This document shows positions 1-7,836 of a stretch of 29,673 nt of DNA, one piece after another (position 1 is the stretch's first letter; every line of letters begins with the position of its first letter). The notes beneath the pieces are model-generated. The model did not search any database. It worked only from the letters and a program-made list of their open reading frames with translations, and was not told where the DNA came from. The stretch is from JAJTFW01 sp046049215. Its GTDB lineage: Bacteria; Bacteroidota; Bacteroidia; AKYH767-A; OLB10. The position numbers and the translations under genes are program-made. The stretch lies in contig JBJOER010000086.1 of NCBI GenBank assembly GCA_046049215.1, forward strand, positions 1 through 29,673. Direction: 5' to 3'.

Positions 1-154
1 TTTCGACATCCTTCAGGTTGTTCAGGTTGCCAGCGTAGGTAAGCTTGTCGAGGTTGAGGATCGTATAGTTTGGATAACGTTGAAGGAATCGACGCACTAC
101 GTGCGATCCGATAAATCCGGCTCCACCGGTGATGAGGATCGTTTTGGCTTCCAT
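1..154 (-). CDS. rmlB: dTDP-glucose 4,6-dehydratase, N-terminal part only
   Basis: Reading the minus strand from the ATG at 154 gives 51 residues beginning MEAKTILITGGAGFIGSHVV. This is the Rossmann glycine motif GGAGFIG of extended short-chain dehydrogenases, followed by RRFLQRYPNYTILNLDKLTY and then AGNLNNL. The NLDKLTYAGNLNNL segment is characteristic of RmlB. RmlB makes dTDP-4-keto-6-deoxyglucose from dTDP-glucose in the cytoplasm, a precursor of rhamnose and other deoxysugars. The gene runs off the start of the window, so the catalytic part is not seen. It follows galE by 22 bp and looks like a continuation of the same operon. A related NDP-sugar dehydratase cannot be fully excluded from this fragment. 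Confidence 0.85.
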   Translation of the reverse strand, partial: MEAKTILITGGAGFIGSHVVRRFLQRYPNYTILNLDKLTYAGNLNNLKDVE

Positions 155-176
155 GTGCGGTTAGTACAATAATGTG

Positions 177-1229
177 TTAGGCGATGGGTGTCCGGTCGCT
201 GTTTATCTTCTTTGATAGGGTTTGTTGCCACTCCCATGCGGAAAGGATCATCTCGTCCAGGTCCTTTTCGGCTTTCCACTCAAGTGCGGCGTTGGCCAGG
301 GTCGTGTCTGCATAGGCCTGGATCACGTCACCGGGTCTGCGATCGGTTTTCTCCACCGGTAGCCTGACGCCTGTAGTCCGCTCAAATGCACTGATGACCT
401 CAAGAACTGATCGTCCCCTGCCGGTTCCGATATTGAATACTTCATAGGACGATGCATCCGGTATGGACATAAGTCGTTTTACAGCTGCGACATGTGCACG
501 CGCAACGTCCACCACATGAATGTAATCGCGGATGCAGCTGCCGTCGGGCGTGGGGTAATCGGTGCCAAATACGCTTAACTTCGGCCGAAGACCTATAGCG
601 GTCTGAGTGATCACGGGAAAAAGATTCAACGGTGCGCCGACCGGATATTCCCCGATGGCACAAGTCGGGTGGGCGCCTACCGGATTGAAATAGCGCAGGC
701 AGATGGTGTGGAGCTTATCGGGTTTGCTGCAGTCGTGAAGTATGTCTTCACCGATACGTTTCGTGTTGGCATAGGGGCTTTCCGCTTTCTTCAAAGGTGT
801 GGTTTCCCGCACCGGGAGTTCTGCAGGCTCGCCATATACAGAGCAGGATGAAGAGAACACGATCCGGGTTGTCCCCGATGCCTTGCAGGCTTCAAGTAGG
901 TTTATTAATCCTCCGACGTTGTTTCGGTAATAGTCGAGTGGTATATCCACACTCTCACCAACGGCCTTCAGTGCGGCGAAGTGAATGACTCCGTCGGCTT
1001 TTGCTTCACGGAAGAGTTGATGGAGGCCTTCTTTGTCCAGCAGATCCAGCTTGACGAATTCAGGACGCTCGCCGGTGATTTGTTCGATGGCATCGATGAC
1101 CTCGCGCCTTGAATTCGAAAGGTTGTCTATTATGATTACACGATACCCGGCTTGCTGCAATTCCACCACTGTGTGGCTTCCGATATACCCGGTTCCGCCG
1201 GTTACGATGATGGTTCTGCGATCTCCCAT
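177..1229 (-). CDS. galE: UDP-glucose 4-epimerase
   Basis: This 350-residue protein has the usual GalE length. It carries the NAD-binding motif GGTGYIGSH near residues 11-19, the active-site segment SSSCSVYG at 126-133, and the catalytic YxxxK pair at Tyr153/Lys157 (SPYANTK). C-terminal signatures such as RDYIHVVDVARAH and NIGTGRGRSVLEV are also present. It interconverts UDP-glucose and UDP-galactose, and some homologues also act on the N-acetyl forms, which cannot be decided here. It lies 23 bp after the TviB-like dehydrogenase and 22 bp before rmlB in the same orientation, so it is probably co-transcribed with the nucleotide-sugar genes. Confidence 0.95.
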   Translation of the reverse strand: MGDRRTIIVTGGTGYIGSHTVVELQQAGYRVIIIDNLSNSRREVIDAIEQITGERPEFVKLDLLDKEGLHQLFREAKADGVIHFAALKAVGESVDIPLDYYRNNVGGLINLLEACKASGTTRIVFSSSCSVYGEPAELPVRETTPLKKAESPYANTKRIGEDILHDCSKPDKLHTICLRYFNPVGAHPTCAIGEYPVGAPLNLFPVITQTAIGLRPKLSVFGTDYPTPDGSCIRDYIHVVDVARAHVAAVKRLMSIPDASSYEVFNIGTGRGRSVLEVISAFERTTGVRLPVEKTDRRPGDVIQAYADTTLANAALEWKAEKDLDEMILSAWEWQQTLSKKINSDRTPIA

Positions 1230-1252
1230 TGGGGTGGTGGTATGCCGATGGG

Positions 1253-2542
1253 TTATAAGCTCCAGTACTTCAGGTTCTGGATTTTTCCGCGTAGGATACC
1301 TTTCAGGTCGACGATCAAAGCATCCTCACGCGCCAACTTGCGGAAATCGGTTTCTTCAAGATTCTTGTATTCGCAGTGGTTGACTGCAACAACAACGGCG
1401 TCATAATCATTGCCCGGATCCTTGATCAGTGAAAACCCGTATTCGGCTTCAAGCTCTTCGCTGTCTGCACGAGGGTCGATCACATCGACAGATACACCGT
1501 ATGACTTGAATTCGTTGATCACATCAGCGACTTTGGAGTTGCGGATATCCTCGACATCTTCCTTGAAAGTGGCTCCCATGACCAATACCTTGCATTTGCT
1601 CAGGTCCTTGCCCATACCGATGAGCTTCTTGACCGTTTGCTTGGCCACGTAGAAACCCATCGAGTCGTTTACAAATCGACCCGAGGTGATCACCTGTGAA
1701 TGGTAACCCAGTTCCTGCGCCTTGTAGGTAAGGTAGTAGGGGTCGACGCCGATACAGTGTCCACCCACCAAGCCCGGCATGAAACGGAGGAAATTCCACT
1801 TGGTTCCCGCGGCTTCAAGTACTTCGTAGGTGTTGATACCCATCTTGTTGAAGATGATGGACAGTTCGTTCATCAAGGCGATGTTCACATCGCGCTGGGT
1901 GTTTTCGATGATCTTGGCGGCTTCCGCCACCTTGATGGAGCTGGCTTTGAATACGCCTGCTGCTACCACGATTTTATATACTTCGGCGATGTGTTCAAGC
2001 GCTTCGGCATCACAGCCGGAGACCACTTTGGTGATCTTGGCTAGGGTGTGTTCCTTGTCGCCCGGATTGATTCGCTCTGGTGAATAACCGACTTTGAAAT
2101 CGATACCGTGTTTAAGTCCGCTCAGTTCTTCGAGGACCGGTATGCAATCTTCCTCCGTACATCCGGGGTAGACGGTTGATTCGAATACCACATAGTCGCC
2201 CTTCTTCAATACCTGTCCGATGGAGCGCGTCGCTCCAAGCAGAGGTCTAAGGTCAGGCAAATTGTGTTCGTCGATAGGCGTGGGTACGGCCACGATGAAA
2301 AAGGAGGCTTCCTTCAATTCATCGAGCGAGTCGGTGAAGTGGATATCGGTTCCCTGGAATACCTCAGATGACAATTCTCCGCTGGGATCGATCCCTTGCC
2401 GCATCAGTCCGATGAGGTTGGAGTTGATATCGAATCCGATGACGGAGATCTTCCGTGCAAACTCAAGGGCGATGGGTAGCCCCACATAGCCAAGGCCGAT
2501 GACGGCCAGCTTCTTCTTCTTATTAATCAGTTCATTGTGCAT
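1253..2542 (-). CDS. UDP-N-acetylhexosamine 6-dehydrogenase, TviB/WbpO type
   Basis: The protein has 429 residues when started at the ATG at 2542, whose product begins MHNELINKKKKLAVIGLGYV. An upstream in-frame ATG at 2584 would lengthen the overlap with the preceding gene from 11 to 53 bp and adds residues before the natural Rossmann strand. Motifs are GLGYVGLP at the NAD site, VGYSPERINPGDK, SIKVAEAAKIIENTQRDVNIALMNE (shown here only as a landmark near residues 202-226), and GGHCIGVDPYYL with the catalytic Cys263. The SPERINPGDK and GGHCIGVDPYYL versions match the TviB/WbpO branch, which oxidises C6 of UDP-GlcNAc or UDP-GalNAc to the uronate, rather than ordinary UDP-glucose dehydrogenase. 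It probably feeds the WlbA/WbpE/WbpD-like enzymes encoded next to it. The exact C4 stereochemistry of the substrate is not determinable. Confidence 0.9.
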   Translation of the reverse strand: MHNELINKKKKLAVIGLGYVGLPIALEFARKISVIGFDINSNLIGLMRQGIDPSGELSSEVFQGTDIHFTDSLDELKEASFFIVAVPTPIDEHNLPDLRPLLGATRSIGQVLKKGDYVVFESTVYPGCTEEDCIPVLEELSGLKHGIDFKVGYSPERINPGDKEHTLAKITKVVSGCDAEALEHIAEVYKIVVAAGVFKASSIKVAEAAKIIENTQRDVNIALMNELSIIFNKMGINTYEVLEAAGTKWNFLRFMPGLVGGHCIGVDPYYLTYKAQELGYHSQVITSGRFVNDSMGFYVAKQTVKKLIGMGKDLSKCKVLVMGATFKEDVEDIRNSKVADVINEFKSYGVSVDVIDPRADSEELEAEYGFSLIKDPGNDYDAVVVAVNHCEYKNLEETDFRKLAREDALIVDLKGILRGKIQNLKYWSL

Positions 2543-3599
2543 GGTGCAATCGGATTTCCGGTTTTTCATTCCGGCGTAGTGCATAGATACGTTCGATAAT
2601 GTCTACAACTTTCATTCCCTCCAGTGCATTGGTTGTCATCGTAGTCCGGCCCTTCAGGGTATCGACAACGTTTTCAATGATGAAGTGATGGTTCGCTGCT
2701 GATCCCTTGTAGCTGCCGTAATCGTTGGCCGGACTTGCCGGTGGCAATTCCGGCATAGTATAACCTTTGATGTGACAATATTCAACCTCGTTCATGTATT
2801 GGCCTCCGATTTTGAGGCTTCCTTTCTCACCGATCACGGTGATGCTGCTTTCAAGGTTCGTGTCGTAAACCGATGTGGTGTAGTTCAGGCTTCCCATTCC
2901 ACCATTCAGGAAACGGAAATTCACGATGCCGGTGTCTTCGAAAGCGGTCGTTCCCCTGTGATTGAAATCGGCGAACACTCCATGGATGTCAGTGATGTCG
3001 CCGAACACCCAGTACATGATGTCGATGAAATGCGAGAATTGCGTGAAGAGCGTGCCGCCGTCCAGGTCCTGTGTGCCTTTCCAGCCACCGGCTTTGTAGT
3101 ACCTGTCGTCGCGGTTCCAGAAGCAGTTGAGCTGTACCAGGAAGATCTCTCCAAGGCGTTTTTCTTCGATGATCTCCTTGAGCCACGCCGATGGAGGTGA
3201 ATAACGGTTCTGCATGACGCCGAACACGGTCCTGGAAGCTTGCAAAGCGGTGTGGATCACTTTTTCGCAATCCGCCCTTGTGATCGCCATCGGTTTTTCA
3301 CAGACGACATGCTTTTGATGATCCAGTGCCACCAAAGAATGTCGGGCATGCAACCCGTTAGGTGTGCAAACGTTCACAACGTCGATTTCAGGCAGCGCGG
3401 CCAGCATGTCCTCCGGATTTTGGAAGAATGGGACGTCCTCAAGATCATGAGGAAGTGCCAGTTCGGCTTTGGGTCGGTTGTCGCAAAGTCCGACCAACCG
3501 GGCTTCGGGATGCCTGCGGATCATTTCCGCATGTCGCTTGCCGATGTGACCGCAGCCGATGACGGCGAAACAGATCGGCTGATTCGTTGTGGCGTTCAT
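2532..3599 (-). CDS. Gfo/Idh/MocA oxidoreductase, WlbA/WbpB type (UDP-GlcNAcA 3-dehydrogenase)
   Basis: The 355-residue product has an N-terminal Rossmann motif (AVIGCGHIGKRH), the EKP motif of the Gfo/Idh/MocA family at residues 101-103, and a C-terminal alpha/beta domain. The stretches NCFWNRDDRYYKAGGWKGT and the later LESSITVIGEKGSLKIGG resemble WlbA/WbpB enzymes, which oxidise C3 of UDP-N-acetylglucosaminuronic acid. The ATG at 3599 overlaps the stop codon of the upstream acetyltransferase gene by one base (TGATG on the minus strand), which decides the start and suggests translational coupling. Its 3' end overlaps the TviB-like gene by 11 bp. Substrate is assigned from family resemblance plus the three pathway neighbours. 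Confidence 0.87.
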   Translation of the reverse strand: MNATTNQPICFAVIGCGHIGKRHAEMIRRHPEARLVGLCDNRPKAELALPHDLEDVPFFQNPEDMLAALPEIDVVNVCTPNGLHARHSLVALDHQKHVVCEKPMAITRADCEKVIHTALQASRTVFGVMQNRYSPPSAWLKEIIEEKRLGEIFLVQLNCFWNRDDRYYKAGGWKGTQDLDGGTLFTQFSHFIDIMYWVFGDITDIHGVFADFNHRGTTAFEDTGIVNFRFLNGGMGSLNYTTSVYDTNLESSITVIGEKGSLKIGGQYMNEVEYCHIKGYTMPELPPASPANDYGSYKGSAANHHFIIENVVDTLKGRTTMTTNALEGMKVVDIIERIYALRRNEKPEIRLHHAQ

Positions 3600-4189
3600 C
3601 AGGAGATTCGGCTGACAGTATTGTTCTTGAGTTGATAGGTTTGTCCGCTCTCCGGACAAACGGCGTTGCCTTCTGCGTCAAAACGGAGCTTGTGCCCGTA
3701 TTCGCTCATCCAGCCTACTTGTCTGGCAGGATTTCCGACGACCAGTGCGAAAGCCGGCACATGTTTGGTGACAACGGCACCCGCTCCGATAAAGGCGAAT
3801 TCACCGATGTCGTGTCCGCAGACAATGGTGGCATTGGCACCGATTGAGGCTCCCCGTTTCACCAGCGTCCGGGCGTATTGATTGCGCCTGTTGACTGCGC
3901 TGCGGGGGTTGGTGACGTTGGTGAAGACCATGCTCGGACCCAGGAAGACATCGTCCTCGCATTCGACGCCGGTGTAGATGCTGACATTGTTTTGGACTTT
4001 CACGTTGTTGCCAAGGGTCACTCCGGGTGAGATCACCACGTTCTGACCGATGTTGCAGTGATTCCCTATGGTGCAGTCAGGCATAATGTGGCTGAAATGC
4101 CAGATGCGCGTACCTTGTCCGATACGGCAACCCTCGTCGATGACGGCTGAAGGATGTGCTGTAAATCCTGTGGGTTGATTTTCACTCAT
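3599..4189 (-). CDS. Left-handed beta-helix N-acetyltransferase, WbpD/WlbB type
   Basis: This 196-residue protein consists largely of hexapeptide repeats (for example IGNHCNIGQNVVISPGVTLG and later ASIGANATIVCGHDIG) that build a left-handed beta-helix. The central YARTLVKRGASIG and the C-terminal VVGNPARQVGWMSEYG are typical of WbpD/WlbB, which acetylates the 3-amino group of UDP-GlcNAc3NA using acetyl-CoA. A short tail containing CPESGQTYQL follows the helix. It sits between UDP-xylose synthase (36 bp upstream) and the WlbA-like dehydrogenase (1-bp overlap). Other sugar O- or N-acetyltransferases share the fold, but this sequence and its context favour the WbpD role. Confidence 0.88.
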   Translation of the reverse strand: MSENQPTGFTAHPSAVIDEGCRIGQGTRIWHFSHIMPDCTIGNHCNIGQNVVISPGVTLGNNVKVQNNVSIYTGVECEDDVFLGPSMVFTNVTNPRSAVNRRNQYARTLVKRGASIGANATIVCGHDIGEFAFIGAGAVVTKHVPAFALVVGNPARQVGWMSEYGHKLRFDAEGNAVCPESGQTYQLKNNTVSRIS

Positions 4190-4225
4190 GGTAGTTGAGG
4201 ATGCTGATGTGGACTTGATGTCGTT

Positions 4226-5206
4226 TCAGTCGAAACGGTGTGCGGTTTTTTTCAGTTCTTCCGGTGGCAGGCTGCGGAAGTAGTCGTACGTTTTGCGGAG
4301 GCCGTCTTCGCGGTTCACTTTCGGCTCCCAGGAAAGAACCTCCCTTGCACGTGCGATGTCCGGTTGACGTTGCTTGGGATCGTCCTGTGGTAAGGGGTGC
4401 ATGACCAGCTTCTGCTTCGTGCCCGTCAGCCGGATGATTTCTTCGCCGAATTCACGGATGGTGATCTCGTCCGGATTGCCGATGTTGACAGGATAGGGAT
4501 AGTCGCTGAGCAAGAGCCTGTAAATACCTTCGACGAGATCGTCCACGTAGCAGAATGAACGGGTTTGCGATCCGTCACCAAACACGGTAAGGTCTTCGCC
4601 GCGCAAGGCCTGACCGATGAAAGCCGGAAGTACCCGGCCGTCATTCAAGCGCATTCTTGGGCCGTAGGTATTGAAAATACGAACGATTCGGGTCTCGAGT
4701 TTGTGATAGGTGTGGTAGGCCATGGTGATGGCCTCCTGGAATCGCTTGGCCTCATCATAGACTCCACGGGGGCCGATGGGGTTTACGTTCCCCCAATAAT
4801 CTTCGGTCTGAGGATGCACGGTCGGATCACCGTAAACCTCGCTGGTCGATGCCACGAGAATTCGGGCTTGCTTTACGCGCGCGAATCCCAGCAGATTGTG
4901 GGTGCCAAGGGAGCCGACTTTCAACGTCTGGATGGGGATCTTCAGGTAGTCGATCGGACTGGCCGGTGATGCAAAATGGAGGATGTAATCGATCCGGCCG
5001 GGAACATGCACAAACTTGCTGACGTCGTGGTGGTAGAATTCGAATGCCTGTAGTTTGAACAGATGTTCGATGTTTCGAAGATCTCCAGTGATCAGGTTGT
5101 CCATCCCTACCACGTCATAGCCTTCAGCGATGAAACGGTCGCACAGGTGTGAACCCAGGAAGCCCGCAGCTCCGGTGATCAATACGCGTTTCCGTGTCAT
5201 GTTCAT
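4226..5206 (-). CDS. UDP-glucuronate decarboxylase (UDP-xylose synthase)
   Basis: The protein has 326 residues and is an extended SDR. It shows GAAGFLGSH near residues 12-20, the family-typical HFASPASPIDY near 77-87, the active-site segment STSEVYGDP near 120-128, and YDEAKR with Tyr150 and Lys154. These, together with RIFNTYGPRM and GDGSQTRSFCYVDDLVEG, are hallmarks of UXS enzymes, which convert UDP-glucuronate to UDP-xylose with NAD as a recycled cofactor. The start codon lies in a 4-bp ATGA overlap with the stop of ugd, so the two enzymes of consecutive steps are likely translated together. Confidence 0.94.
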   Translation of the reverse strand: MNMTRKRVLITGAAGFLGSHLCDRFIAEGYDVVGMDNLITGDLRNIEHLFKLQAFEFYHHDVSKFVHVPGRIDYILHFASPASPIDYLKIPIQTLKVGSLGTHNLLGFARVKQARILVASTSEVYGDPTVHPQTEDYWGNVNPIGPRGVYDEAKRFQEAITMAYHTYHKLETRIVRIFNTYGPRMRLNDGRVLPAFIGQALRGEDLTVFGDGSQTRSFCYVDDLVEGIYRLLLSDYPYPVNIGNPDEITIREFGEEIIRLTGTKQKLVMHPLPQDDPKQRQPDIARAREVLSWEPKVNREDGLRKTYDYFRSLPPEELKKTAHRFD

Positions 5207-6537
5207 GATTTGTTTCTGGTGTTCTGGGCATGCGTCGACTTTCGGCCGATGCTGTGATAATCAAAGCCCATTTCGGCCATCTTGTCAACGTCGTAAAGGT
5301 TGCGTCCGTCAAACACAAGCGGCTGATGCAACCGGGATTTCATTTGTTCAAAGTCAGGAGTTCTGAAAACCGACCATTCGGTAGCGATAATGAGCGCGTC
5401 GGCTTGTTCTGTTGCCGCATAGGGGTCGTCTGCATAAGTGATTTGCTCCCCGAGTATTTTTTTTACGTTCTCCATGGCCTCGGGATCATAGGCCTTCACC
5501 TTGGCTCCGGAGTCGAGCAACTCGCGGATGATGTCCAATGCCGGTGCCTCGCGGATGTCGTCGGTCTCCGGCTTGAAAGCAAGACCCCAGACCGCAATGG
5601 TGAGTCCTTCGATTTTTCCGCCGAAGTGATCACGCAACTTGGCCGCAAGCGAACGCTTCTGAATTTCGTTTACACCCATAACCGAGGTGAGGATTCGGAA
5701 GTCGTAGTTGTAATCTTTGGACGTTTTGTAAAGGGCTTGAACGTCCTTCGGGAAACAGCTTCCGCCATAGCCGATTCCTGCAAAAAGAAAACGCTTGCCG
5801 ATGCGCGAGTCCGAACCGATACCGATGCGGACTGCGTCAACGTCGGCTCCGGTGCGTTCGCAAAGGTTGGCGATCTCGTTCATGAAGGTGATCTTGGTGG
5901 CCAGGAAGGCATTGGCCGCATACTTGGTCAACTCAGCAGAACGCTCATCCATGAAGTATAAAGGATTGCCCTGGCGCAGGAAGGGAGCGTACAGTTCATT
6001 CATCACCGTCTTGGCACGTTCGCTCCGGGTTCCCACCACAACCCTGTCCGGCTTCAGGAAATCGTCCACGGCGAAGCCTTCGCGCAGGAATTCAGGATTC
6101 GATACTACATCGAAGGGGACTTTGGCTGCAGCAGACACCGCTTCGTGTACTTTTTCGGCAGTGCCTACCGGTACAGTGCTTTTATTGACGATGATTTTGT
6201 AATCGTTCAGCATCGGACCCAGCTGTGAGGCGACTCTCAATACATAAGAGAGGTCCGCACCTCCATCTTCTCCAGGAGGAGTGGGTAGGGCCAGGAAGAT
6301 GATGCTGGCCGGCAAAACGGCTTCTTCCAAATTGGTGGTGAAGGTCAGTCTGCCCTGTTTGATGTTGCGCTCGAAGAGTACATCCAAATGGGGTTCGTAA
6401 ATGGGGATCGTACCCTGTCGCATCTTGGCGACTTTTTCAGCATCGATATCGACGCAGATCACATGGTTGCCCATTTCGGCAAAGCAGGTTCCTGTGACCA
6501 GACCGACATATCCTGTGCCGACTACTGCAATGTTCAT
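5203..6537 (-). CDS. ugd: UDP-glucose 6-dehydrogenase
   Basis: This 444-residue protein has the three-domain layout of UDP-glucose/GDP-mannose dehydrogenases. Key features are the NAD motif GTGYVGLVTGTCFAEMGN at 7-24, NPEFLREG near 147-154, and the catalytic cysteine at 261 inside GYGGSCFPKD. NPEFLREG and GGSCFPKD are typical of true UDP-glucose dehydrogenase and distinguish it from the second, TviB-like dehydrogenase in the same operon. It oxidises UDP-glucose to UDP-glucuronate with two NAD. It starts 25 bp after the aminotransferase and overlaps the UDP-xylose synthase gene by 4 bp. Confidence 0.95.
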   Translation of the reverse strand: MNIAVVGTGYVGLVTGTCFAEMGNHVICVDIDAEKVAKMRQGTIPIYEPHLDVLFERNIKQGRLTFTTNLEEAVLPASIIFLALPTPPGEDGGADLSYVLRVASQLGPMLNDYKIIVNKSTVPVGTAEKVHEAVSAAAKVPFDVVSNPEFLREGFAVDDFLKPDRVVVGTRSERAKTVMNELYAPFLRQGNPLYFMDERSAELTKYAANAFLATKITFMNEIANLCERTGADVDAVRIGIGSDSRIGKRFLFAGIGYGGSCFPKDVQALYKTSKDYNYDFRILTSVMGVNEIQKRSLAAKLRDHFGGKIEGLTIAVWGLAFKPETDDIREAPALDIIRELLDSGAKVKAYDPEAMENVKKILGEQITYADDPYAATEQADALIIATEWSVFRTPDFEQMKSRLHQPLVFDGRNLYDVDKMAEMGFDYHSIGRKSTHAQNTRNKS

Positions 6538-6562
6538 GACGCGGATGGAGTGTTTTGAAAAG

Positions 6563-7702
6563 TTAGCTTCCCGTGAATTCCAAAACGGCAGAACAGATCC
6601 TTTCCAGGTCTCCTGATGACATTTCGGTATGCATCGGTAATGAAATGACGTGGCTGCACAAGAACTCCGTTACGGGGAAATCCCCCTCCTTGTAGCGGGG
6701 ATCCGTGTAGGCTTTTTGCATGTGAAGCGGTATCGGATAGTAGATCATGGAAGGAATTCCACGTTGATCGAGGAAGGTGCGCAAATCATCGCGTGACTTC
6801 CCTTCGAGTACCAACGTGTATTGGTGGAAAACATGCGTGGAATTGCGCATCCTTGCGGGGGTCCTGATGCCATCGTGACCCTTAAAAGCGTTGTCGTAGT
6901 AATCTGCAGCCTTTTGACGGGCGGCACAGTACTCGTCCAGGTGGCGCAACTTCACCCTGAGGATGGCAGCCTGCATACTGTCGAGTCGGCTGTTTACACC
7001 GATTTCATCGTGCTTGTATTGTACACTTTGGCCATGGTTGGCGATCATTCGGATTCGTGCTGCGAGTGCATCGTCATTGGTGAACAACGCACCACCGTCA
7101 CCCATGCATCCCAGGTTTTTCGAAGGAAAGAATGAGGTGGTTCCAATGGTGCCGATGGTGCCGGCCTTGTGGGCTTTGCCATCGGGCATGGTGAATTCCG
7201 ATCCGATCGCCTGGGCTGTGTCTTCAATCACGTGTAGCTTGTGCCTGCGGGCGATATCCATTACGCGAGTCATATCGGCACATTGCCCGAACAGGTGTAC
7301 CGGAACAATGGCCACTGTTCTGGGTGTAATGGCTCGCTCGATGGCGTCACAATCTATGGTGAAGGTGTGCGGGTCTACATCGACAAGAACAGGCTTGAGC
7401 CGAAGCAAGGCAATTACCTCAGCGGTGGCAACGTAAGTGAAACTCGCAGTGATCACCTCGTCGCCGGGCTGGAAATCCAGAGCCATCATTGCGATTTGCA
7501 AGGCATCGGTCCCATTCGCGCAGGGAATCACGTGTTTTGCGCCAAGATACTGTTCCAGTTCTGTGGCGAATGATTTGACCTCGGGTCCGTTGATGTAGGC
7601 CGATGAAACAATCACATTATGAACCGCTTCATCCACCTCGGATTGGATCTTCTTGTATTGACCGATGAGATCCACCATCGGTAGCTTTTGCAGGGTTTCC
7701 AT
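6563..7702 (-). CDS. DegT/DnrJ/EryC1/StrS aminotransferase, WbpE type
   Basis: This 379-residue PLP enzyme shows the sugar aminotransferase signatures: ANGTDALQIAMMAL near 62-75, VHLFGQCADM near 135-144, IEDTAQAIGSE near 159-169, and the Schiff-base lysine at about residue 195 in SFFPSKNLGCMGDGGA. The PVHLFGQ, FFPSKNLG and RLDSMQAAIL segments fit the WbpE/WlbC group, which transfers an amino group to UDP-3-keto-GlcNAcA. It is the first gene of the minus-strand nucleotide-sugar operon, 25 bp ahead of ugd. Its substrate is inferred from the nearby dehydrogenase and acetyltransferase genes. Confidence 0.9.
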   Translation of the reverse strand: METLQKLPMVDLIGQYKKIQSEVDEAVHNVIVSSAYINGPEVKSFATELEQYLGAKHVIPCANGTDALQIAMMALDFQPGDEVITASFTYVATAEVIALLRLKPVLVDVDPHTFTIDCDAIERAITPRTVAIVPVHLFGQCADMTRVMDIARRHKLHVIEDTAQAIGSEFTMPDGKAHKAGTIGTIGTTSFFPSKNLGCMGDGGALFTNDDALAARIRMIANHGQSVQYKHDEIGVNSRLDSMQAAILRVKLRHLDEYCAARQKAADYYDNAFKGHDGIRTPARMRNSTHVFHQYTLVLEGKSRDDLRTFLDQRGIPSMIYYPIPLHMQKAYTDPRYKEGDFPVTEFLCSHVISLPMHTEMSSGDLERICSAVLEFTGS

Positions 7703-7836
7703 TGAACCGTTTCGGTTGGGTTTTGAGCACCCCTATACAGAGGTCGGGGATAGGCTTTTTACGATACGCGAAGATACGGCTTTTTAAGGTGCTGCATCTA
7801 GTCTAATCAGCTGGTTATTCGCTATTTTTGACGTGT
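7703..7836. promoter_or_regulatory. Divergent promoter region of the sugar operon and the OMP-waaA pair
   Basis: This 134-bp gap separates the minus-strand nucleotide-sugar operon from the plus-strand OMP-waaA pair. On the plus strand TATTTTTG at 7823-7830 matches the Bacteroidota -7 consensus TAnnTTTG exactly. It ends only 6 bases before the ATG at 7837, and no clear -33 TTG is seen. On the minus strand the box TATCTTCG (plus coordinates 7769-7776) differs from consensus at one base and would give a leader of about 60 nt for the aminotransferase gene. The plus-strand call rests on one exact box, and the minus-strand one is weak. Confidence 0.45.

Noticed and set aside
2543..2584. Longer start for the TviB-like dehydrogenase
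   Set aside because: The added residues precede the natural N-terminal Rossmann strand and would lengthen the overlap with the upstream gene to 53 bp. The ATG at 2542 is preferred, though an ATG at 2569 cannot be strictly excluded.
5230..5961. A 243-codon plus-strand open frame opposite ugd
   Set aside because: It is a shadow of the conserved dehydrogenase, with no family resemblance and no promoter or start context.
7730..7760. Stem-loop (CCTAT/ATAGG) in the aminotransferase gene leader as a riboswitch
   Set aside because: Only five base pairs with a 13-nt loop; nothing matches a known riboswitch, and such a short stem is expected by chance.
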